A stretch of 64,000 bases of DNA, taken from Coriaria nepalensis (Eukaryota > Streptophyta > Magnoliopsida > Cucurbitales > Coriariaceae). Of the stretch, positions 55,005 to 64,000 are shown in pieces. The notes beneath the pieces were generated by a model. The model did not search any database. It saw only the letters and a program-made list of their open reading frames with translations, and was not told the origin of the DNA. The position numbers and the translations under genes were made by a program. The stretch lies in contig CP114484.1 of assembly GCA_027186245.1 (NCBI GenBank), positions 1,996,501 through 2,060,500 of the forward strand, in the 5' to 3' direction. Each line of letters opens with the position of its first letter. Within the stretch, counting starts at the first letter, position 1.

Positions 55005-55905
55005 TGTTAGAATCTAATTGGTTTGAGAATAACCTAATTCCATCAATAATTGACTTTTTGATTCAAAGTTAAAATGATATTGACTCAAATGACAGTAATT
55101 AGTCCAAGCTCAATTTGACCTATTGGCATTGATCTCACTTCATTTATTTTTGTGGATCATGATCTATTTAGATTTATTGCTGCTAGTGTGTTTATAAGGC
55201 TGGATTCCTTGTGGTACAAGTTAGAGACTGTTTTTGAATGTGATGGCTGAATCTTTACTTCTATCACTCTTTATCCTTTGTTTTGGATGTGTTGGTCATG
55301 TTTTTTTAATCTTAAAGATGACCAATGTAAGCTTGGAATCCTTGTGTTAAACTCTCTTAAGTTTAGTTATACCATATGCAAACAATGTCTAATCCAAATC
55401 AAGTCAGTTTACTTTCACCACCATTGTTTAATGGGAAGAAGTATCACATTTGGAGTGAAAATATGCACAACTGTCTGATTGCATTTGATCTATGAGATAT
55501 TATTGAAGAAGGGTATGATCCACTAGCTAAGGATGCCAACCTCACTATCAATCAGTTAAAAGCAAACAAAGAGAAAAAATAGAAAAATTTCAGAGCAATG
55601 ACTGTCATTCAATCATCTATTTTAAACGAAATTTACACTAGAATTCTCAAGAATTGACTTTTTGATTCAAAGTCAAAATGATGTTGACTCAAATGAAGGG
55701 AGTTAGTCTGAGCTCAATCTGATCTGTTGACATTGGTCTCACTCCATTTGGTTTTGTAGATCATGATCTATTTAGATTTCTTGCTGATGATGTATTCATA
55801 AGGTTGGATTACTTGCAGTATAAATCAGTTTTTTTTTTTAACATGATATGTGCTTCCATAACTTTTTATCATTTGTTTTGGATATGCTAATCATTTTTTG
55901 AAGTC
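55005..55905 (+). mobile_element. Ty1-copia retrotransposon remnant (LTR - gag fragment - LTR)
   Basis: A direct repeat, 55049-55308 and 55653-55905, flanks a Copia-type gag N-terminus at 55389-55652. The left repeat may start at TGTTAG (55005). Landmarks shared by both repeats include TTGACTTTTTGATTCAAAG, ATCATGATCTATTTAGATTT and TTTGTTTTGGAT. The gag piece reads LLSPPLFNGKKYHIWSENM and then TVIQSSILNEIYTRIL, with in-frame stops after IAFDL and after KEKK. Everything from mid-gag to the 3' LTR is deleted. It is an old, inactive relic. Confidence 0.8.
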
Positions 55906-57361
55906 AAGTTATAGGTTTGAATCGAAATTGTCCATTGGACTTTTTGGCAGCACGGTGAATGTATTTTTACAGCATGCATTGTTACAAAAGTAATATTTTT
56001 TTAATTTTTGATATAATTAATCATGTAGATGTTTAATTAGTTATGCTAATTATTAGTCTTTAATCTTATTTTACTTAATTTAAGAAGTATAGTTGATAAT
56101 CTTATAATCAGCCTCTTTTTTTTGCTATGTTATAAAATATTCGAAGTTTAATATAAGTTTTTCTCTGCTTATATACTTCTTTGTTCTTGCTTGGATTCAA
56201 GTCTGTTTTGATTCTGTTTTCTAACAAGCTTGTCCTGCTGCATCCTGCAATCCCGAGATATTCATAAGAGAACCTCTTTTTCCAATCAATTCGGAACCCT
56301 GTTCCACTCCATTTCCTGTTCAAATTTTTGTCGGCACTAATTTTCACAAGTCAAGAGGGGCGGAGACCTGACGTTCATTTACTTGTATTCGAAGTAAGAA
56401 AATGTAGGTTAGACTGTAGTCTAACACAACGGCTTTTAATTGGTGTAATTGGTTGGTTCCTCTTCCTCTAATCCAAGCTGTCACCAATCTGCTTATTTTT
56501 CATTGGTCAAAACTCAAAATGTTATCATGTAAAAGACTTCACAATAGATATTTTATTTTATTTTTTTAAATTAAACTTTAAATAGTTTATTTAATTTACC
56601 AAGGAAAAGAGTTGAATTGAAATTAATTTATTAATAATTTATAGGTATAGAAAAGGGTTTTGGTTGGTCACTTCTCTACGTATATGTTTTGTGTATTTTG
56701 CGTGCTTCCAATTGTTCTCAACTCTTGCAATATATAGTCAAATGTCAACCCTAATTTTGAGCATATCAAGTAACTTTAGTTAATTGGTATGTAGAAAGAG
56801 AAGTGTCCTATAATCATAAAGGTAGATGGCTAGTGGCTACTCATGTCAAACACCATGCACATGGATATTATTGGACTTGACTTTTCTAATGTTTTTCCCT
56901 CTGACGGCTAGCCAGCCAATTCAATATCTGTTTTTTTTTTTCGTGTACGTAAGATTTTCAATTTGGTGTACGAGAACTCCTCTGAACATAGTTGCTAAAT
57001 GATTGATATTTAATAAGAGCTACAGCTATTTTAATCACTTCATTAAATGACGTAGTAAGTGATGTATAATTATATCAAGTGTTAGATTATTCTACCATAT
57101 GTATGTTCGTATGAGTTTGGATTCATATTCGGACTGAATCCAAGGTTCATGGCCACGTGCTTTTTGTTTTTTTTGTTTTTGGGTGTTTTGGTTGGACACA
57201 GATAAAAAAAAAACAACCTTATCTATGTAAACAGATGATATAAACCAAAACCCAGATAGGCAGATAGAAATGAAAGCAAATAAAGCAAAAAGAAAATGAA
57301 ATAAAATCAATAATTGCAAAAAAATGTCTCTAGGCTTGTATTCTCCTAGATTTTTTTCACC
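55906..57361. other. Spacer before the PPR pseudogene
   Basis: AT-rich without recognisable exons. The minus-strand frame at 56108-56347 (79 residues) has no family resemblance. Confidence 0.6.
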
Positions 57362-59328
57362 ATCCAAGCAAACCAGCTAGTCCGACAAGACCCAACTCCA
57401 ACTTCACTGAATACTACTTTCCTCTGTTGGAAACCCGAAAAAAAATGGTCGAAATTGAGAGAAATTGAGCAACTACACGCTCAAATGATCATTACAGGCC
57501 ATATTCAGCGCCAACTATCACTAAACAAGCTACTTTCTCATGCCCTCTTAATAAATCCATCAGGTCTTGAATATGCAGTTTCACTCTTTGCTCGAACCGA
57601 ACGTGCAAATATCGTAATCTGGAACACTATTTTCAGAGGCTTTGTTAATCACAAAATGCCCAAAAGGGCACTCTCAGATTACATTGAGATGCTACTAAGC
57701 TCAAGTAATGTCCCAGATAGATTCCCATTTCCTTCATTGCTTAAGGCTTGTGCCTAGTTATTGGAATTTAAGGTTGGGGCAGCTTTACATGGTCGAGTTA
57801 TCAAGCTTGTACTTTATTCTGATCTGTACATACAAACTTCATAAGTTAACTTGTATGCATCTAAAGGTGGTGTTTGCTCCTCTAGGCTGATATTTGACAA
57901 AATGTATCGTAAGAAAAACAGTGTGGTTTGAACTTGTATGATTAGTGGTTATGCTAAAAACCATTATCCCAAAGAAGCACTGATTTTATATGATAGAATG
58001 GAGAGAGAGACGGAGTTGATTCCGGTTGATTCCGGATGGAGCAACCATGGCAAGTCTTATATCGGCTTGCTCGGAATTACGCAATTTGAAAAGTGGTAAG
58101 AGGCTTCGTTTTCTTATTGGGGAAATGGGTATGAGAATTTGTGCTGTTTTAGGGAGCGCTCTGACAGATATGCATGCAAATTGTGGAGAGGAGATTGCAA
58201 GAAAACTGTATAAGGGTCAGCTATGATTTTTGGGTACGTGAAAGACAATAGAAGTGTAGAGGGGTTAAAATTGTTTACAGAAATGGTCGTTGTTTCTTCT
58301 AATTATTCGCCAAATGAAGTCACGATCCTTGCGGTGATTTCGGCTTGTGCTGAATTAGGGGATTTAGCATCGGGGAGATGGGTCCATGGATACATAAAGA
58401 TGAATCAAAATAATTGTTCTGTGAATTTGCAGAATTCACTGCTCGATATGTATTCAAACTGTGGAGAAATCAATATTGCTAGCGAAATGTTCAATCAAAT
58501 GTCGAAAAGGGACTTAATAACTTGGAATTCTTTGATAAACGGTCTTGCTCTGCAAGGTCTGGAGTTCGAGGCTTTGGCTTTGTTCGATCAAATGTGGAAG
58601 GCTGATTTCAAGCCAGATGATATTACTTTCATTGGAGTAATATCTGCTTGTAGCCATGCCGGACTAATGCGGAAGGCCGGTTTCAAGCCGGATTATCGGA
58701 GAAATGCACATGAAACCAAATGGTGCAATATGGGGGTCTATGCTTAATGGAGCAAGAGTATATAATGATATAGAATTAGGAGAGGCAGCAGCTAGAAAAT
58801 TGGTAAAACTTGAACCTGAAAATGATGGGGTTTATGTTTTGCTTTCCAACATTTATGCGAAAAGGAAAATGTGTGCTAGTGAGAAAGGTGAGAGAACTGA
58901 TGAATGCAATAGGGATTTTGAAAAGGCCTGGTTTCAGTTCAATTGTTGTTAATGGGGTTTCTCATTCGTTTCTGGCCGGAGATTGTACTCACCCAGAAAG
59001 AGAGGAAGTTTTTACGATGCTAAGAGAAGTTTCTGGAAAGTTAAAAATGGCAGATTATGTTCCAGAAACGTCAGAAGTGTTGAATATAAATGAGGAGAAT
59101 AAGTAAGAGTCGGTTTCTCAACATAGCGAAAAGCTGGCATTATGTTATGGTTTACTGAAGTTAAAAGGAAGGGTCAAAGATTCTTATTATGAAGAATCTT
59201 TCTGCTCGGATTGTCATTCAGCCTTGAAGCTAGTTTCGAAGATTTACCAACGGGATATAACAGTCCGGGATAGAAGCTGTTTCCACCATTTCCAAGACGG
59301 TTTCTGTTCCTGCAGGGACTATTGGTGA
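57362..59328 (+). pseudogene. Pentatricopeptide repeat (PLS-DYW class) pseudogene
   Basis: An intronless PPR coding region in pieces. It shows REIEQLHAQMIITGH at the start, PPR helices such as ANIVIWNTIFRGFVNHKMPK and DLITWNSLINGLALQGLEFE, E-motif-like EPENDGVYVLLSNIYAKR, and a DYW end with HSEKLALCYGLL, SDCHSALKLVSKIYQRDITV and CFHHFQDGFCSCRDYW before TGA at 59326-59328. Such proteins bind and edit organelle RNA. Lesions: no in-frame start Met after an upstream stop; stops at 57755-57757 (after LLKACA), at ~57842 and at ~57927; a 10-bp tandem duplication (TTGATTCCGG) at ~58017-58036 shifting frame; further shifts near 58205, 58690 and 58870; an apparent deletion between SACSHAGLM and RKAGFKPD; and a stop after NEENK at 59104. 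Many independent lesions mark it as long dead. Confidence 0.92.
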
Positions 59329-59518
59329 AACAAATTTTTTCACATGTTATGTCTGTACTGTAATAAATCAAACATTATTTTAAGCGGCACAGGAGATAAA
59401 AAGAATAAATTTGGGTAAATAATGCAGTTTTTATTTTTGGAATTCTGAGAAGCATTTATTTCACCTTTATGTAAAACCATAAATTAACCTATACTCTGGA
59501 TTGAAGAGTTGAGGGTAT

Positions 59519-62500
59519 TCAGAGCTTGGCGATGGCATATGGAGGCAAGTTGGATCTTGCTGGGAACTTTAGATCTTCCCATCCTTCATCGTTGACTTTA
59601 GAGAAGTACCGGTCAACCATGTCATCCGTGACAAGCTCCAATTTTGAAGGGGACCACTGAAAATAACCACCAGAAAGCCAGAGATACAATGAGTGACAAA
59701 CTATAATTGGATAAATACAGGGGAATTAATGTAACAGTTACCCGTTGTCATAATGTACTCATACCTTTGGGTTCCTATCCTTGTCCCATAGTATAGCTCT
59801 GCAACCCTGTGCCATTTGAAGGGTGAGGTTTTAGAACATCTAAAGAAAGTAAATATCAACTTGGGAAGAAGAAAGAAACCATGCGAGTTAGATGAAAACC
59901 TCTACAAAATCCTTGCTGACTTCTCCTCGAAGGACGTGACAAACCATTCTATAATCACAAGCAAGGCATTGGCCGACACCTTGAAGCCTTCCTTCTCGAA
60001 TCTAAGCTCCAGGAGATATATTACATTAAGCATAGTAATAACATCCAAAGATGGGGCTTTCAATATGAAGAGAGACAGAGATCACATTTTCTTGTTTTTT
60101 CTTTCTTTTTTGGTAAAATGCAAAAAGAAAAAAAGAAAGAAACCTTTTCCACATTAGATAATCTAAGACAAGTTCACGCACCGATCTCAGTGAGATTTTA
60201 AGACTCATCGGGGATGCCTTCTTCAAAGATAGAATTGTTGCAGAGATCCACTCATCCACCTTTTTCTCTGCCTCATTCTCCTGTACTTAGATAAATGGAA
60301 ATAATCATTTTATGAAATAGAAGACATGATGCACCTACAAAGATGAGGAGGGGGGGATTTGATAAACTTACTAGGGCAGCTAAAATTTCTTCCACTGTTC
60401 TTCGAGAGAAGCACTTATCAATGACATCCATCCTGCATGAACGAAAACCAAAAAGTTTTAACGATCTTTTACCTAAAGAACAATCACCTCTTCAACAAAC
60501 AGATAATAATCATATACGAGCATAGCCAATTTAACTTTATACAAGACGACTTAACAGAAGACTATTTATTGGAAAAAAAAAATCAGTGAAGGACAAACCG
60601 AAAATAAGCACTTCGCTCTTTCAGAGGGGGTTTTTGGGAGAATTTATCAATTATGGATGAAATGATGGCTGGATCACTCGAATCCACCTTGTGAAGTGCT
60701 TCCTCTAGAAAAGAGACTTTCTGTCCATTAATTAAAGACACAAAAAGAAACAAGGATGGATTAAAACCTTCAAGAATTATTAACACAAAAAAACATTTAA
60801 TTGAGTTTGAATCATAGAAGCTACATATTCATTTGGCTATCAGCATCACAATCTTTGCATATTCCTAAAGAGTCTTTAAAAAAAACAGGGCAGCAGAATG
60901 CAAGCTTCTAACAGCAGTCAGACCATCTTCCATACATTATAATCTTGAAGATTTATATTGTTTCTCACCAAAAGAGATAAAAGTCTCTTCCTTTTTATCC
61001 ATATTAAATGTGAGCATTGGTGGTGTGAAAAAAATAGAGAAAAAAAGAAAGGAAAAAAAAAAAAAGGGGGCTCCAAAAAAGAGGTATCATAGGTTAATAT
61101 GAGACCTCAGAAGGAACAAAGTGAGTTGCAAGGCCACATGCAAGCATTTCAGCACCATCCAAGCGAGCACCTGTAAGACCAAGGTATTCTCCTGCAAAAA
61201 GGTTTGACAACAAGCTCAAATGTCAGGTGCAATATTCAATTCAGTGATATTTATTAAGTGGTTCCAAATCAAAGACAAAACGTCAGGCTCACCAAAGAAT
61301 CCAGGGAGCCTTGACAAGAAGTAAGAGGCACCTATATCTGGGAAGAGTCCCAAAGCTGTTTCCGGCATTGCAAAAACCTGAAAATTAATGGTAGGTCAAC
61401 TTTATTGTTCTTTTAGATTATGCAAAACTAATAAAATAATAGGTAGCTTTTATCTATGAAGTTGAAGATGAATAAATACCGAATTCTCCATTGCAATGCG
61501 AAATCTACCATGAACTGAAATACCTGCCCCTCCTCCCATGACGATACCATTAAGAATCGAAACCTTCGATAATTTTCACGCATACCAGTGAGAGAAAAGA
61601 AAAAATTAGTATATCAAGATGAATGTAACAAGTAATAAGACCAGAATGTCTACAATATGACAGTCAGACATTTAGTGTATATATATATATTTAATATATA
61701 TATTTACAGTCGAAAGTGGAAATTAGGCCACCTGTGGTATACTGTAAGTAGCTATCACATAATTCAAGATGAACTCCTTCCAAAATAAAAATGCAGCTGT
61801 CTTCCAAGCATCTTTCTCACAAGAATAAGGTGACAGTATTATTAACCAAAAAAAAAAAAAAAACTCACGTCTTACAACTTAGAAGTTCCACATTGTCACT
61901 AACTTAAGAGAGAGAGCGGAGCTTACTACGAGTAACATCACGAGCGACAGCTGAAACATCACCACCAGCACAAAATGCTCTTCCTTTTCCCTACTTACAG
62001 ATATATAGAGGTGAAAATTAACTCATTAAGACTTTATAGGCCATGAGTCCCCAAACAGAGAAAAACTACAGATTCCAAGGATACTCTTTTTTAAATGGTG
62101 TATTGGAAGAAAAATAGACATCAGCCAATTTAATAACATATTCGATTGAGAACAAGATAAGATGTTTGGGATTGCTTGGAAGGGGAAATACCTTGACAAT
62201 CACCAGCTTGACCTTAGGATCTGTTTCATAAGAAAGGAAAAGTTCCAATAGCCGGGAAATCTATGGTTGAAGAGACAAATTTGTTTTTTTTTTAAGAGTT
62301 AATTGTGATATGTAAGAGATACTTGATGAAACAAAAAGTGAAACTTTGCAAAGTAGGTAATGTTTCGCATATCTAACCATATGGAATGAAAGTGCATTCA
62401 ATTGCTTGGGTCTGTTTAAGGTCAATATCTTCGCAAACTGCTTCTCTTCCACCAGAACCTGTCACAAGACAAAGACAGGCTACAGTTCTGATGTGTACTA

Positions 62501-62959
62501 CTACATAATTCTGAATTTTAGGTTAAAATATGTGTTTGATGCATGATTTTAGTTTGTGGCATTTATATGTTAAAGAATTGATCTTAATGCAAGCTTCCAT
62601 TCTCTCAGCTGAGCCTGAATTAACACCAAATCAGGGAAAGAAACGATAACAAATTATATCACTGATTAGGCTAATTTTCTGCATACAGTGCCACAGAAGG
62701 AAAAGAGAAATCTCAATTCAATAGATTTCGTTCGATTCAAACATTGATATGAATTCCTGACGAATCAGTGAGGTAACTTGGCTAGAAAAATCCAATTCTC
62801 TTTCGGACAATTAGAAATTGTTACAAAAAATATGGAAAACTGGTGATAGCTAATCATCAACTGGATGATAGTTACAATAACTCTTTTTGCTCAAATATAT
62901 ATATATAGAGAGAGAGAGACCTGGTCTTCATCAGCTCCGTTGGAATTGTAGGAAGCCAT
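59519..62959 (-). CDS. CHY1: 3-hydroxyisobutyryl-CoA hydrolase, CHY1-like, with PTS1
   Basis: Fourteen exons on the minus strand give 383 residues: 62959-62921, 62458-62378, 62260-62192, 61990-61927, 61811-61732, 61563-61480, 61377-61293, 61191-61106, 60720-60599, 60432-60372, 60280-60182, 60001-59900, 59806-59765, 59656-59519. It has the enoyl-CoA hydratase/isomerase fold: [35 protein letters not shown], oxyanion [20 protein letters not shown] and the active-site region [19 protein letters not shown]. The HIBCH C-terminal domain follows, with [14 protein letters not shown] and [16 protein letters not shown]. The last three residues are Ala-Lys-Leu, a PTS1 peroxisomal signal, as in Arabidopsis CHY1, which acts in valine catabolism and fatty-acid-related peroxisomal metabolism. 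No N-terminal transit peptide is evident. Exon 4 end was placed at A-GTAAGC, giving VTRNAWK. The gene is intact. Confidence 0.95.
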
Positions 62960-64000
62960 GGTCCTTTGGCTCTGCTAAAAACTGTTGCGAAAATTCAAGC
63001 GCTTCTCCTCCCTCTCTCTCTCTCTCGCGGGTGGCACCGTTTCCGAGCGTGTAATAGAAAGCAGTGGTTTACACAAAACCTGCCGAAATCCGAAACGTTC
63101 AACCGAAATAGTGAGTTTAATATGTATTGGATCGAATACGAGTTTAGTTTAAACCTAATTCGATAAATATATAAAAAACCGGCCAGATAAGATAATTATA
63201 AAATATATGTAATATATGTAAAATATATATATATATATATAAAGTAGAAAGCATATTATATATGATTATAGATAATGAAAGCACTAACTTTATGTTCTTA
63301 TATCTTATATTTTTAATATTCATTCTTATATTTATTTAGTATCGTTATTTTTGTTTCTGTTTTTTTTTTTTTTTTTTTTTTGAATGAAATAAGGAATATG
63401 CGGATGTATTTTGCTTATGATACTTAGAGTTTATTCTTTTACATATATTACCTATTGTTTATAATTTATTTTTAAAACTCATTTAATATTTTGTTTTATT
63501 TTGCCCATATAAAAAAAAAAGAAAAAGAAATGAATAATAATAAGTAATATCAAATTTAATCATTTCTTATTTTATTAAATTTATTGATTAATGAATTGAA
63601 TTTTCATTTTATATATTAAGTATAATATTTTTTTATTTATTTATGAAAAAACCAGTAACCCGTGATTTTATATCCAATGCAACCAAAAGATTGGACTAAG
63701 CATGAGCGAAGATTTTAAAAACCAATCATATTTAAATTAGTTAGAAAATTTGTCCAAACCACCTACATTAATACACTCCTCATACAAAGTAGAAACTGAA
63801 GGACTCTTCATACTGGGTAATTGGAGATTCTATTGAACATGTAACTCTTCCTCGTGTTACGACAACACAACTATTGGTGACGCAGGCTCCTAGTCCTATG
63901 TTATTGTATATATGTATTAGCACGAGATATACTAAATATTATCATAATCTTAAAAATCACTATTATATATCATATATGATTATGATATACTATACTATAT
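62960..64000. other. Upstream region of CHY1 and AT-rich end of window
   Basis: Contains the short CHY1 leader with a CT-rich tract (63008-63027), (AT)n at about 63225-63240, a T-run of about 22 at 63360-63381, and AT-rich sequence to the end. No other gene recognised. Confidence 0.6.

Noticed and set aside
56108..56347. 79-residue minus-strand frame
   Set aside because: No domain, no homology that I know and no splice context.

Overview
This window is a stretch of nuclear chromosome from a flowering plant, most likely a eudicot. The evidence is AT-rich spacers with many (AT)n and poly-A/T tracts, short U2-type introns with T-rich acceptors, and plant-only families (purine permease, DRP1 dynamin, BSK pseudokinase, CYP88A, GT37 fucosyltransferase, plant U-box). 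I cannot name the species.

Layout, left to right. The 3' end of a purine permease gene (1-627, +); an intronless unknown gene with a CxxC N-terminus (3646-4626, -); mitochondrial NAD-malic enzyme (8198-14636, +, 19 exons); a DRP1 dynamin (16136-19774, +, 15 exons); a broken plastid NOG1/PDE318-like GTPase gene (20206-22604, +); a PIG-P gene with a premature stop (22988-23869, -); UMP-CMP kinase (25382-27723, +); the 3' end of an L18p-like ribosomal gene with a frameshift (28232-28598, -); a decayed ABCC transporter gene (about 29885-34010, +); MSI1 (34386-36450, -); a ~520-bp diverged direct repeat; a BSK gene (39140-41763, +); a small 81-residue protein gene (43582-43827, +), a hAT-like non-autonomous element (44240-44947), a GT37 fucosyltransferase (45925-47774, +) and a broken second copy of the small gene (48014-48850); CYP88A (49840-52425, +); an intronless U-box gene (53557-54789, +); a Ty1-copia remnant (55005-55905); a PPR-DYW pseudogene (57362-59328, +); and a CHY1-type hydrolase with a peroxisomal signal (59519-62959, -).

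For the spliced genes, exon ends were placed by GT-AG sites plus uninterrupted reading frame and known family protein sequence. For the intact genes all phases close, and protein lengths match the families as I remember them. The genes do not form a common pathway or operon; this is ordinary plant gene order. The most notable property is the density of broken genes: six of about eighteen gene-like loci carry nonsense, frameshift, splice-site or deletion lesions, often next to intact neighbours. Many lesions are small tandem duplications or losses of one repeat unit (4, 10, 18, 80, ~156 bp duplications; 2-nt losses in AG and CT runs). This fits fractionation of duplicated genes or relaxed selection, though small indels alone could also be assembly errors. 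I found no operon-like, CRISPR-like or otherwise novel multi-gene system.
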